Translations under genes and position numbers: made by a program | In this document: piece after piece, positions 1-15,200 of the stretch | Layout: each line of letters begins with the position of its first letter | How positions within the stretch are numbered: the stretch's first letter is position 1 | NCBI GenBank assembly: GCA_964023205.1 | Contig: OZ026847.1 | Location: forward strand, 4,772,819 to 4,836,818 | DNA from: Lutraria lutraria | Lineage: Eukaryota > Mollusca > Bivalvia > Venerida > Mactridae | DNA: 64,000 nt | Direction of reading: 5' to 3' | Notes under the pieces: generated by a model | Told to the model about the DNA's origin: nothing | Database searches by the model: none | The model's input: only the letters and a program-made list of their open reading frames with translations

Positions 1-41
1 CATTATGACTTGTTTCCTGACCCATCTTTGCTTTCTATATA

Positions 42-160
42 CAGACAAACCTGTGAGCAAAGGCCACTCTTGGTAGGTACAACATGTGGCCTTTTTTGGC
101 AGATTGCCTTTATTCGGAGGTCATCTTGTTCCGAACAAGCATTGGCGTTTCTTGGACAGT
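42..160. repeat. Truncated CAGT-family MITE fragment
   Basis: The fragment starts cagacaaacctgtgagcaaa after TA and contains the wording tggccttt...ttattcggaggtcat. The same wording recurs at 38316-38684, 40843-41030, 47895-48076 and 53355-53533. The right end is degraded. It lies in the intron upstream of the first visible exon of the giant protein; nothing else is seen in bases 1-217. Confidence 0.5.
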
Positions 161-217
161 TCTTAGTTTATTTTACTTGTTATTAACTTAAGGTCTTTGT
201 GTTGCATTTTCTTTCAG

Positions 218-3200
218 ATATTCGCTACTGTAAAGGCTGTGAACTTTGCAGGACTCGCAACAAGTTCCATATCAAATGGAGTGTACATGTCATATATCAG
301 CCAAGGACTTTCCCCAATCAGACATGTCGGTATTTATGATGCACATGAGCATGCCTTTGGTGATGTGTAAGTTCGTGTAGAATAATATATATAATGGTTA
401 AAATTACAGTTCGGCCATTGTTTAGTGAGATTCACATACTTTGTATAAAACAGAATAGTTATTATAATATAGAAATTGTTATTGTGATTCGAACTTATAA
501 TTTTGAGGTAAAAATAACCTTAATGTAAATTAAGTGGGAAAATATGCACTATACTTTTTTACATAGATACATGTAAATTAGTGTGACATATTCCGCTTAT
601 GAAATGGTCTAATGAATGTGATGTTTATATGTGCATGCATCTTAATTCATCTAAAACATATTGAATATCCATTAAAAAATCTTCGTATGTATCATATTCT
701 TTTGGAATTTATTTTCAGGCAATTCCAATCCGAGAAAAACTCGATAGAAGCTGGATGGGACGTGTCTGGTGATCCTTGTCCTGTTGTCAAATATGAGTGG
801 GCGATAGAAAGAACTAATGGTGAAATAATACAAGATTTTGTGGATGTCGGCAGTATGTATACATAATTGATACATTTGTAAATTCCTTTCCAATGCATGT
901 TTTTTTCTTTCTTAATAATCAAGCGTGATATTGATAGCGTCAGTAATGAAAGTTCAAAATGTTCCGAAAATTACTTGAATTAAATAGTAAAAATACTTGT
1001 ATACATTTGATCGTCGTGAATACAGTAAAACCTCGATTATCCGAACACCGATTATCCGAATACCCGGTATTATCCGAATAAAATCTACGGTCCCGATTAC
1101 GCCTCTATATATTTCAACTACAACGAACCCCGATTATACGAATCGGATTTTACGAATACCTGGTGTAATCCGAATGCATTATTTGGTCCCTAAAGTTACA
1201 AATGCGCGTATTTTCACACCTATTATTCGAAGTCGTCAATTTAACAATGGCCGATTGAGAATCAAGTGTCGTGTGACAAACAATGTGTCACATCAATTCA
1301 TACACGAAGCGTGTCAACAGTTTAATTATCGTTAAGTTGACCATATTGTTTGTTACGCTTTTATACTAATCGCGACGAATATTACACTATGATCTCGGGT
1401 ATAATAAGTTAATATGCGTACGTACCTGCATGGTGATCTGTATGAACTGATTTGCATTTCAGCGTCAATAAAAATTTCAAAACAGATTCGAACACAGTTA
1501 AACAAAGCTAACTAGAATATGATGAAAAAACGTACCAAACCTAAAAACATTACGTCTTCGATTCTTTAATTGTCTTAGAATGTTACGATAGCGATGCCTA
1601 GTCGATCGTTAGTAAGTGAAGTGAGAATGACATATTATTGTGTCGGATTGTGTTCTGCATAATCCATAAATGCGCGGGTATTTATTTAACAAGAATTATT
1701 GTTTCATTGGTTAACTCATATACATTCACAAAACAATGATAAATAATAAGTGTTTGTTGTACATTTTATTTTATTCTTATTATCACTCAAATAAATAACG
1801 TCATGTTTACATACGAGAGTTAACTCCCTTGCAATATACGGACAGTACGGAATTTATCGTTTCCAACCAATACATTATACTGAAATGGATTATTCGAAAC
1901 CATGGATTATCCGAATGACTTTTCAGGTCCCAATGACATTCGAATAATCGGGGTTTTACTGTACATCTATTCAGTGGTTTTTAACATCACAGCAACGGCC
2001 AGGGTCAATTGGAGACCCTCTGGCTTTAATGTTGGAGGATGATCACAGGCTCACACCTGGGTAGAAACACTGACCTTAAAGGGGCATACCCTACAACTTG
2101 ATGCATCTAGAATCAAGGCAAAATGATGATAAATTAGAAGCTTGTAAAGAAAAAAGCCGACGAAGAAAGTTTCAGCCAAAAATGCATCCAATTAAAAATA
2201 AAATCACAAAAATATTAGTTTTTATAAAAGATCGGAAACTCTTTGGAATTCATTGTACAATTTTTAGGTGGAAGTTATTTATTATTCTAGCTATGATTTG
2301 TGCGGCTAGTACCTAAACTAGTCATTTTATGACCCAAGTTCTTCTTGCAATTTTCCATAATATGTTGTTTTACATATACATCTAACACATTTTTACACTT
2401 TCACAGAATGTTTGTCAGTTGTAGGGTATGCCCCTTTAATATAGCTAGCTGGAAATCTTCCTAACACGTGAACATTACCTTGTCCCGGATGAAATTCGAA
2501 CTCATATCAGTAAGTGGCTAGTGATTACACGTCAGAAATCGTAACCTCAACCACGGAAGCCCCCTTTACGTGAACAATCCAACTACATATTTTTAAATGA
2601 ACAATATTTCAGCTTCAGAATATGAAATCAATAACCAAGTCCAACTTGAAGAGGGTGCACGATATTACAGTTTACTTCGAGTCACTAACGAAATCGGCTT
2701 TACATACATTCTGAGATCAGATGGTGTCACTGTCAATTCAAATGCCCTGATTCCTGGTTTTGTTTATGATGGTAAAATTACTGGGTATGACTTGACGGTC
2801 CAGCCATCCCGATCTATGGTTTATGCCAACTGGGACGGTTTCGGAACACCCAAAGTTGATGCGAATATAGAAGATATTCTTACTGGTACATGATAATGTT
2901 GTATTAATGTTTGATTGACTCAGGCATGTCTTATTTTCTGTTTCTTTTTAGTTTTAATCTCCTTTCAGCCAATATTAATAACAAAGATTGTCTGAACTAA
3001 TATGACATGCATTATTTATTTTGTGAAATTATTTTTCTCATTGCTTGTGCTAAAGCTTTCAAGAATGGCAAAAGTTGTTATCATAGATTTATAATAAAAT
3101 ACCTAAAAGTCATGATTTACATATAATCATGATGACTTTAGCAAATATAACTAACAATACTCGCACTAAACTATGTGAATGATTAAGTCTATCTTTTATT

Positions 3201-6200
3201 TAGGTAATGCCGGTGTTGAAGTGGAAATAAATGGCAACCAAGAAGTTGATTATTACATGGTTGCCTTAGGAACTGATCGAAGGTTTCCAAAGTCCAGAGA
3301 CAACATTGTGCCCTTTACAAACGTATGGGGTAATACGTCTGTGACATTCAGGGACTTGTCCCTCGAACCAGGGCATGCTGTGTATTATTTTACTGTCAGA
3401 GGTTACAGTAAATCATTCTCCTACGCTACGGCAATTTCCAACGGCTTCTTTGTTAGTTTTAACGGCGGTGTTACAAGTACGTATTAACAATTCTCTTCCA
3501 GTCAGTATACACAATGAATTTGATGACATTCCATATTGACAGTACACTAAAAAAAGCTCGTCTGCTATCGGAGAAAAAGTCAAGCTGTTGTTGCCAATGT
3601 GGCGTCTGTGTCGTGCAAAAACATTAATTTAGCTCATGTAGCAACATGAGATCTCACTGAAGCGGTGAACAAACGAACTTTAGAATCGCTCGCGGCGCTC
3701 TTGTTCAAGTGTAGTAATCCATAATTGTGGTACATGCACCTTTATTTATTAATACAAATAAATATACATTTTGAATTACAAAGAATTAACGCAAGCATAG
3801 AAATGTAATTTTGATACTATAGCCTTTATGTCATAATAATAACATATCCTTTCAAATATGTATGATTCTTTTTCTAGTGAACATTAACGTACAGCCTAAT
3901 AATATTAATGACATGATTGGACATTATGTACTCATTTTATATTGTATACATAGGTGGAACAATAATTATGCCAGATTACATAGCCTCTGATTCATACATT
4001 GAGTTGAGATGGGAAGGCTACACATCGGACGTTGATATCTTGGTATACTATGTTGCCATATCTAGTGAGGTAAAGGAAACCTCTGACGATTGTCGACGAT
4101 ATGTAAGTACATGTATATATTAGCTCGTACGTGTCAAGTTATTGTTATCACTGCAGCGTCTGTCTTTTCCTAAACCTTTAATGTAGCTCATAACTCAGAA
4201 ACTGTAAGGTGGATACAATTCACTGAGGCGGTGAACAGACGAGCGTTGGCACCGCTTGCGGGACTTTTGTTGTATTACCGCTAATCTCCGATGAAAATAT
4301 GTCTACGACCGATTAAATAGCGAACAAAGGAGCACGATTTCACGTGTCAGATTGTTTGCTTATTAACATGTTAATTGTCTCAATGATTGAATTAACTGCA
4401 TTGCTTTGTAGTAAGAGGATTGTACATATCCCTGCACACATGATGTTATTAAACACTGTTATTATATATAATAATGATGTGATTGAGTCTGTTGAAAATA
4501 GATTATGGCTGTTTCTTTAAGGCTGACGGTGGTCGAGCTTCCCCTGAATTGAAAGCTGACGTATTTGATATTCACCCAGTTACAAACATTGGCGTCAGTA
4601 CATTCGTTAAAATCGAAGATCTACTATTAGAACAAAATGAAACGTATTACGTGTGGGTTTTAGGTAAGTGAATGTCTACATAAGAATATGAGACTCTTTG
4701 AAAGGACTTGTTATAAAACCATGTTGTGTAAAGTTGCAATTTTGTTTGCAAACTGCATGTATTTTTATAATGTCCTGACATCATTATGAATGTAAAAACC
4801 TTGTTAGTTCGAATCAAATTGATTGTTCGGAATACTTGGTACTTTATTAATTGGTCTTGGTATTTCGTATTTGTTGTTTTATACGATATTATGCTGAGCA
4901 GATCGGGAGGCATAGCTTAATCAATATTTTTCAATATATTGCTGCCCATGGTTTGCAAATAAAACTTGTTCATTCCAGTTACCTGTATGCTGAATTGCTG
5001 TCAGCTGTTAATGGTTAATGATTTCTGAAAAGTTTACCATTTGCAAGATTTTGAAAATTCAAAAGTCTTATTTAGTTACGATATGTCTATGAAAGGTCAT
5101 TATTATTGGTTGCTTTTATTTAAGTTATTCTGTCTATTTCATTGCAGGACTTGACAAATCAGGCGAATGCAATATGACTTATCACAATTTTTCAGTTGAT
5201 ATCACCGACCCTGAAACAGGCCGTATCACAGGCGGGCCTTATTATGACATGGTTTGTGTAATCATTGATACAATATCTTATAATTCTGGCTTATAAATAC
5301 ATTATTATGTGCATCGGACACACTATACTCTTGTTCATAAAATTTGCATTCTGTTAGCTTTTGAAATTGACCAAATATTCGCAGACTGTACCCGAGAGCG
5401 TAGATAAATAAAAGTAATTGTCATAGATGACAATGTCGTTACTTATAATTCCTTTCTATATTATGTGTTATAGCTACAGAATGACCATCTAGTGTTGGAA
5501 TTATATTTCTAAACGACTTAAATTGTTGATTTATGTCTAATGTCGCAATGTGTTTTGGCAAAAAGTAGCATCCTCAAGAACCTATATTCTAATGATTTTT
5601 TTCTGACGAATAAAAATTATAAGCTAAATCGGTTGCCAATATTATAATGCACTATATATTGAAACATATTAATATGTCAATCTAATTTCCTGCAGTCGTG
5701 TACTTATTTTTATCTATTTTCAGGACTTAGCATACACACTATCCAATAGTTCTATTACAGTTAAGTGGGAGGGATTTGTAGATTTGGATTCTGGAATTGA
5801 TGTTTTCAATGTCACATTATGGTACAAAGGAACATGTGCTAACGATCAGACAGGATCTGGTACAAACATGGCTGTAACATCTGTGTCTGCCTTCAGTAAC
5901 TACACGCAATTTACCTTCGCTAACTTAACAATAATAGTAAGTGATTCTATATGACATATGTACAGATCATAGGGAGCTAGCACGTTCTAGGGATTGTGTA
6001 TAATGGTTATTAAGGCCTGAAATGCCTACATGGATATGAAACAATTAATGTGTTTGGTCCATGTAGCCATTTTAGGCCTCAATAACTATTATCCTTTCAA
6101 CGTGCTAGCCCCCTATGGTATAGATAACGTCTGAATTCCATTTCGTTTTAGTTTCCTGTTTGATAATCAGCTACACACATTGTATGAACTCTCTTGTTCA

Positions 6201-9200
6201 GATCCCATTTCGAAATAGAAATGATGTTACCTATGGTTAGTTTTAAAATAAATACCACTGCAAGTTATAGAGTAAATGCTAATTAAGCCAAATCAAGGAA
6301 AAATACATAGTTGATGTGTTGAACAAGTGGGAGATGATTTTCTGTATCTTTTAGAGTCATCGCTGCTTTGTAATGTTAAATTGTTTAATTTTTTATGCAG
6401 AAGTCTACAGTTTACTATGTGACAATGGAAGCGATCAACAGAGCTGGATTAAAGTCATACGGATCAACTTCTCCAATTGTGTTTGATGACTCTGTCCCGA
6501 CTGGTGGTCATGTAGCAGAAGGGTCCATATTTACCGAGGATGTTGTTTGGTGGGGTGCACCTGACCATATGAATGGTATGGACAAAGCTTTGGTTATTTT
6601 CTTGTTGCACTAATATCTGAATGATTAATGCGTTTGTTACAGCATTGATCCTATTATCGCATCCTTACTGTTGCCCAAAACATGAGCTTAAAGATACTGT
6701 GTAGTTATAGAGCTGTAGCCTCTGTAGGTACTAAACATTGATATGCAGATGAGGCCTTTGTACATGTACCATTTACAATACAATTTCGCTTTAGGACAGT
6801 ATCTTCCAAGAATTCAACGGAATTCTAATGTTATCACATCTGTATTATAATCAGTTTTTCTTTCTCATGTTGCAGGGTCTTTGTTGCACTATCCCGTTTC
6901 TTATGGTAACCCATGTCCACCAAGAAGTATACCAATGCTAGGCAGTGATTGGATAGTCCCTGATATTACCACGGTTACAGACGATATAGGACGAGAATGG
7001 TATTTAAATGTAAGAAGTGTAAATGTGAAGTTTGATGATTACCACGATATAGTGACTGTGAAAATACAAAAAGATTCCAAAAGGGACGAAATATTTAGCG
7101 GAGCCTATATCAGAGATGCCGATATGTTTGACGGCGGGGTTTATGAGGTATGTAAGAAATCGATGGAAGCCAATAATGACAATTTTCAATATCTCGTTGT
7201 ACATGATGTAATAGTTCAAAAGTTCATTTATATTTTACTAAAAATATTTTTTATTTATTTTTTATAATTTTATCTATTTCAAGCTTTGTCACAATACATT
7301 GTAATCATGCAAACATTGTGTTACAGACATTTTTTAACGTTTAACCACCATAAGGTGAAAAAAAAAGAGTAGCAGTGTATGGCACTTTTACCAAAAAGAT
7401 TGGTCGAAGTGAATACTTATGACAGTACAAATGAACCATTGCTGGTATGTCATAATCTGTTTCGTTTGTTCTCCTCGTTTTCGGATTTCCATTTGTGATC
7501 ATTAAAACGTTAAACGTTAACAACTCTAGCATAAAGAGTATCATCTCTATTGCAGCTGTCCATCAAGTCAGCTAATGGTGGAGGAAAGGCTGTTACTGGT
7601 ATAACGTTCTTTGATGGAGATATTACTGATTTCATGATGCACACTATTGACACAGCGGATGATTTGGCGGATGACTCATGTGCTTGTTGCTATAGTGAAA
7701 TTGTAAGTGTTAAGGAAGCACAAATATATGCTAGTCATTTATATAGGAATATATTCGTTTAGATATCCTTTAAATGAAGTTGTTATAGCTATATATGGTT
7801 GTTGCGTACGGTAGATTGTGAACTGATCTTGACATGTTTCCAACATAATGTTGTCAATGATTTATAAACTATTACAAACCTTTTAGGAAATTGACTGCGC
7901 CTGTGACTGTACGGCGTACCTTGCTCAACAGGATATAGAAACAACAACAGATGCTAGTCAAACAATAACTGTAGCTGTTATCCAACCGAACTATGGACAA
8001 ACAAGTGAAACTAAGAAAGCTGCTTGTGGTCTTCAGATTCATGCTGGTAATTTAAAGACAATAAAACAGTTCATTAATAGTTCATGAAGTATGCATACCT
8101 ATTTGACAGGGGAATTGGAACAAAAATGGACTCCAAGGAGTCGTCGTACATTACAAAGTTCTAAATCACAAAAAAACATCACGCATAAAAACACATATAC
8201 ATGTACAATACAATGCTTAATCTTCCCTATGGAATTACAGTCTCTTGTTCTTTCTATTCATACAGTCCTATTTATATATTATCTACATACATGCCAAATG
8301 CAACCACAAACATGTACATGTATATACATTAGATATTTGTTTAGTATGAACTACAAAATAAGGACAAATAGTGTTTGCGTTATTTCAGACAATATGCACG
8401 TAGTATGATTTACATGTTAATATGAAAGTTTAGCCTTTACCTGTCCATTACAATTCAGGACAATCACCGTATGCAGTGACATGGTGCCGATTCAAAGATG
8501 GAAGTTCAGAAACGATGTCAGCAACCACAGAACTTTTGTTTGATCCGTCCGCCAGTTTCCATAACTATAAAATAGATTTTTACAATTTACGTGAATCACT
8601 CACGGTAAGTTTCTATCACTATTTGTCTTAAATCGCTTTTAAACTATTATGGGTAAGCAAATTCTGATATATGTATATATGAGGATAAAATAACAACGTT
8701 ATAATTATTTGGTTTGACAAAAAGATTATTTGATATACTAGTGACCTAATAGTCCCCAAACTGTACCTTTATAACCTACTGAAAATATTGTTCTCACTTC
8801 TTCTCACTGTCATATACATTGTTTGTATGCTGTTTATTTGTATACCATAGTATCAATTATATGATTATGGTTAAAATAAAGTAAAGTTGAAGTATGTAGA
8901 AAACTTGTGTTGTTAATCTTTCCCACATTTCATTCCAGAAAACATATTGCATCAAGTCTTATGTAGATGGATCACAGCTTTCAGAGATGTGTGGAATACC
9001 AGTACTTAGCAAATCCACAAAATTAGTGCTGCATGTATGGAATCAAGACAACATTCTTCCAAATGTAGAAGTGTATGATCTATGGGAAAGCACTGCTTCA
9101 TTTAAACAGCTTGTGATGCCACCAGCTGCAACGGCTCTTTGTCGGTATGGTGATGTTTTCCTTGGAGGAGCAACAGCCATTGTAAAGTATGAGGCAGCTA

Positions 9201-12200
9201 TAGGCTCAACAAAACTTACAGATGATATAGTGCCATTTAGAGAAGTATGCAATAGATAAGTTAATATCTATAATATAATGATATGATAATGTACAGCATT
9301 TATGTTTTAAAGGGGCATACCCTACAACTGACAAACATTCTATGAGAGTGTAAAAATGTGTTAGATGTATATGTAAAACAACATATTATGGAAAATTGCA
9401 AGAAGAACTTGGGTCATAAAATGACTAGTTTAGGTACTAGCCGCAAAAATCATAGCTATGAATAATAAATCACTTCCACCCAAAAATTGTACAACAAATT
9501 CCAAAGAGTTTCCGATCTTTTATGGAAACTAATATTTTTTGTGATTTTATTTTTAATTGGATGAATTTTTGGCTGAAACTTTCTTCGTCGGCTTTTTTCC
9601 TTACAAGCTTCTAATTTATCATCATTTTGCCTTGATTCTAGATGCACCAAGTTGTAGGGTATGCCCCTTTAAATATCATCTAGTGACAAAAGATAAACAT
9701 TGCAATCTTCAGACATCTTCCCCATTCTGCCCCTTTGTAATGTAAGACTATAGGAAATTCATTTGATCAGAACTGTGTTATAATACTCCAGTATTGTTTT
9801 ATTGTAGGTATATATCCCTTGTATAGCCTGCACTGACCAATGTTCGAAGTATGTATGTGACGAAGGTTGTAATACTGAGAGTTATGACTTAGTACAATTT
9901 TCCATAAGTGATATTGATCTGAGCTCTGCAACAAACAGGCCTTTGTACTTACTAGGTGAGATTTCAATGCATGTTTAGCTCATACAGACTTACCTATTTC
10001 TTATCCGTATATACCATAATTATGATAGAATTTGAAAACATAATACTGAACTATCCAAATAACAAATAATACAGGTATTATAAATGACACTAATCATGCC
10101 TTACAAAAAATGTATGAAAGTGTTCTTACATTCCAAAAGAGATATACATATTTGTTATGTAGGGATAAGCAACCGTAAATGGTATTTTGTAATATGATAT
10201 GTATCAAAACTACATATTTCTATCCATAGTGAAAGCTGTTCTCGGTTCTAGTAATGAAGCCTTTGTATCATCCAATGGCTACTATATGGATCTGACACCA
10301 CCTATCCTTGATGAAGATGCTTTGATCTATATTGATGTAAACCAAGGAGAGTTTACACCTACAGAATTCCAAGGTTCAAACAACACCATCAAGGCTGTGT
10401 GGTATTGTTCTGACGATGAAAGTGAAATACAGGTATTGTGTTTGGATTTGTAGGCGACATTTTTAAAACAGTTACTTTTTTAAAATCGCCCTTTTATAAT
10501 TGATATTTGAATATGCAGGGAGATTCCATACCTGGGTTATTTTCTGATCCATATTATAATAGTATAATTACTAGTATGGAGCCTTTATCAAATATGTTTG
10601 CACTTCCTTAGTTTTAGTGGAAAATATAAACAAAAATTGAAATAGTGACTCATTGTTTAGAACAAAGCAAAAATGTTTCCTTACATTAGATTTCTCATTT
10701 AACAAGGGTAATTCATGTATTACAGGAATACCAATGGGCAATCGGATCAACTATTGGTGGTACAGATCTACAAACTTTTACCGCCACTGGAACAAATTCT
10801 TCTGGAATGAACAGTGAACTAGACGGGTTGCTCGAACATAACACAACATATTACATCAGCGTAAAATGTACAAATGAAGCTGGACTTACATCAGAATTTA
10901 TGGATACCGAAGGTCAGTAATCATGTAATAGTATTGTGTTATAAAAAATACTAAAATATATGAAATCAAAGAACTTCACTGAAATACCATTGGCGCTTAA
11001 GTAAACTAGTAAACATAGTCACTCCTCAATGGTGTTTTCTTGTACACATGTATCTTATTCAAGGCTATTCTTACAACACTTAAAACCATATTCGTACACT
11101 CTATATATGTTTATTTGTTGTTTAATGGCCAATTTGACAGATATATGGTCATTTCAGAGCCTCCCAAGACAGATTAGAGATAAGATACATAAGAACCGGC
11201 CATTTATATCTTATATATATGTCGAATAGAAGTGTACTTTGTATGTGTTCATAGATTTTAATAACATGCAAATCTATCTCATGACTCTAGGTGTAACTGT
11301 ATTGACATTGCCACCAGATGTGGATTCCGTTGATATCAGTGCAGTAAATGCTGAAGATTTTGATTATGTAGTACATCCCCCATCATCGAAGAATACAAAC
11401 GACCCTACAAGTTGTGGACAATCATGGGGTGTTAGTACTGATCCAAATGTTGGCCGATATGGTAAACAGTTGAAGATTCTTTGTTAATTCTCATTATAAT
11501 ACCACTTGATAATTTATGGTGTAGCATAACAATTTTCATTAATGGTGCGTGGCACTAAATAGATGATCATTTTGTCGTATAATAACATTCAATCATATGT
11601 TATTTCTCAGTACAGAAAATATGTATATGGTCGTCGTCGAAATACAGACTTGAGAAGCTGTTTATTGCAAATTTTGTGATGTTACTAACATACTTTTCTG
11701 TAATACTGATATATAAGCAAACATTGTATGGAAGCCTATTGAAGAGGTTAACAATTAAGTTATGTCTTGATTTTTATCAAGAAAACTTTTTATTTACTTA
11801 ACAGATTTCTGCGTTGGAAGCACAATGGATGTCATTGATGACGTATTCCCATGTGTATGGATTGCAACAAATACTTCTGGTACTGTAGAAATAAGGGATG
11901 GTAAGCTGTGGTTGAACAATGTTGCAATATACAACATATCAGAATTGCGTGCATTAAGTGAAGGTATATTTAGTTATGATGAAGATTATGGAACTGACAA
12001 CACCTTTCACATGGAAACAGGTCGAACAATCTTCTTATTCATGAGGATATGTAATAAGGCTGATGTATGTAGTGTCAAATTTTCACATTCTTTGCTTGTT
12101 AGTGGAGATGGTACTATCACCTTGCATGCAACAAATGGAGCTTCAGTTAGTCAGACAATAAGTCAGAAAAGACGAAAGAGAAGTACAAACGAAGGAGCTG

Positions 12201-15200
12201 TACTACGAATTGAAATACCAGAAGGTAATTGTTTTGTCATTCTGAGTTATGTAGTCAAAATCTCCATCAAACTAAAGCACAGTGTTAATGCATCCATACA
12301 TTTTCCTATTTATTGCAAAGTATATGATAGTAGTAATGTTTATTTCTCCAGTTCATATTTCCATGTAACGGTTATGGTTTATGTTATGTTTACTTTTATG
12401 TGTCCACGCAGTACATATTTATCTCAGTAAATCTAATTTCCTTATTTCATGCAATAATGTATTCAGGGATCATCTGTCACTAACTAACCAAGACATTACA
12501 AAACAGCAACTAGAGTTGGACATGTGCCAGTTGCTGTTGTATCTTCATTTTAAGGCAAATTAATCTTTGTACATATCTTTTATCAGACTTGAATTCACAC
12601 ACATTGCACATCTATAGTGGTGAACTATTAATTTCAAGTATCTAATCTGAGATATTGCATTAATTGACACAGACTGATATAGATAATCTGCCCATTGCAC
12701 TTATTATCAGGTATGGCGGATGGTCAGACTGTGGCAATTAATCAGTTAGTAGAAGATGATTTTGATGTGACATACTCCTCTGCTGCCTCTACCATCTTCA
12801 CAACATACATTACCAATCCGAACATCACAAGTAATAGTACAGAGAGACGACTAGAAAAACGGTAAGAAATAATTTATTTTGAATTGTCATTTTAAAGTCA
12901 CAATGATTTTCTAAATTTGTTAAAGTCTCATACATGAATTCTATACATTCCTTGATTCCATTAGGTATACATTTTAACACAATTTTGAATATAGTTGATC
13001 GGCTTATTTCTGCAACTCCGTAATTCATTTTTTTCATGCTATATTGTGAGTTTAGTATTATCTCTCTTCATTTCGGCGAGTTATTTACAATGAACATACT
13101 TACCTGTTTCTAGATCACCTCTAAGTAGGGTTAAACCAAATTCCACAAACCCGTAACTTGCTTATTTACGCCAAACTTCAAAAGCGATTTTCTCAAAATG
13201 GGAAAGAAAGACATGTGGTTTGTAGAAATAAGCCGACGAGTCGTTAACCAATATTCATTCATATCTCATAGTCTGATAATGGCTTATTTTTAGTTACAAC
13301 TGTACATGAACTTCGCTGTGTTTCAGTTAGTACAATTTAGTAATTGGTCCAAATTCATATGAATATTTCAGATAAAATGTGTTACAATATTGAATGCAAC
13401 TATATCGTCATATGCTTTTATTAACACAGAATTGTATCATTTGGTGATGTATTTACTCTAACCCCTGTTGGTCAAGAAGAATTACCAGGCTATATGAGGA
13501 TAACACACCATCAGACAAATATAAATGCTACTGGTGACAAACTGATGAATTTGTTAATACACTGGAATCCAGGTAAGGACAGTCAAATCCGAGTAAGTGG
13601 CTGCCTTCGAGTAATAAAGTGGATAATTTTTTTAAAAAGCATCATTGATTATTTAGAACAAAATCCCCAGAAAAAGGCCGCCCGTCAATAAAGACTACAT
13701 TTTGCCGTGGCCGCCATTGTTCTCATGTTTAACTGCACTGATTCTAACAGTTTTTCTGACCATTTTTTGGTAACATTGTACATTACAAGTCAGAGTTTGT
13801 CATGTTGTAATATAATCTGCGGAATTTCAACAAATAAATCTTAAAACGGATGTATATTTAGTTACTAAAGACAATAGAAAATTTCAAAATTATCAAAACC
13901 AGATCATAGAAAATAGACTGTATTGTTTGCCAGTATTAGAGATAGACAAATTGTAGAAAGGGAATGGTAAGATACATGTATACAATAATTGTAGGTTCGA
14001 TAAAAAAAATAACGTACATATATAAGCTTGACACTACGTATCTGCTAAGAGTAGCCTTTGTAGTACGCGTTCTGTGGTATAAAACACTAACGCATAAGCA
14101 TATGCAACACATTTTGGTGTATAAGTAATGAACCAGGTCACTGAATTTTGAGTCTTACCCAGTCACTGAATTTTGAGTTATTTGATTAGATGCTGCATTT
14201 TCAATAAAGTGAAATATTTTAGATTTACAACAATGGCAAATAACTGGTCGAAGTTGTGGACATGAAGACGACCATACTGTTCATAACGAAACAGAAAGTA
14301 GTACAATGGTTAATGTAAGTGTTCAACATTACATGTGATAGTATACTGATTATAATAATTGTTGTCTTAAAATGATAGATCACCAAGTCTGTGTATAGAT
14401 ACACGACAGCAGATCACAACACATGATCTAATTCTTGCACCTAAGAATGCTTGTCAATGTATAGTATATACATGTCAAATGATACTATACATTTGGATAC
14501 TCTTTAAAACATATACTCGTTTTTTATCACAACAATGTCAAACAATTCCGAATCATTGTTTATTAAATTACTTGTTGACTCTTTTTTACTGTTTGTTTGG
14601 TGCAATTAACAAAATGTGCAGTCAGACTTGTTTATCAAGACGAGATGAGATGGTCTTCCGTATAAACACACATTTGCCTCACCACTCGAGTGTTACTACA
14701 AATATACATACCACTGATAAAGATTTTGGTTGTTTTTGCTGAGGTATTATTAAACAACTAAGCACATGGTGGAAAATGTCATTTTATTGATTAAAATGAG
14801 AGTTTTATTTAGTAATTACTTTTTGTAATGAAATTAACAACTAAAACACAAAACAATAAAAAAGAATATTTCTTCAATTCAAGGTTTGCAACACAAGACT
14901 GGATCCGTCAGTAGTATGGCATGACAACAGTTCATATGGAAACTTCTCAAGGGAAACGCAGTTCGCTGTAGCTGTTGCATACGCTCAGATGATAAATTCT
15001 GCTCCATACATCAATGGTTCTAAAGAGTTTAATTTAGAAGAAGATTCAGGTTTTTATGATTATTATTGTTTCGTTCAATTAATGTTGACTATTTAATATT
15101 TTAGTATCATTAGACTGTAACTAAGCAAATGGGCAACAAAATAAATAAATGATGCTTTATAATGCACACAGGACTAAATAAATGGCATATTCACAAAATT

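Noticed and set aside
997..1335. 112-codon frame with IIRTPIIR-type repeats
   Set aside because: Produced by the repeated ATTATCCGAA words in the end of the pogo-like element.
2098..2316. 72-codon frame, also found in reverse at 9456-9650
   Set aside because: It lies wholly inside the TTAA MITE and is shared only because the element is duplicated. It has no similarity to a transposase.
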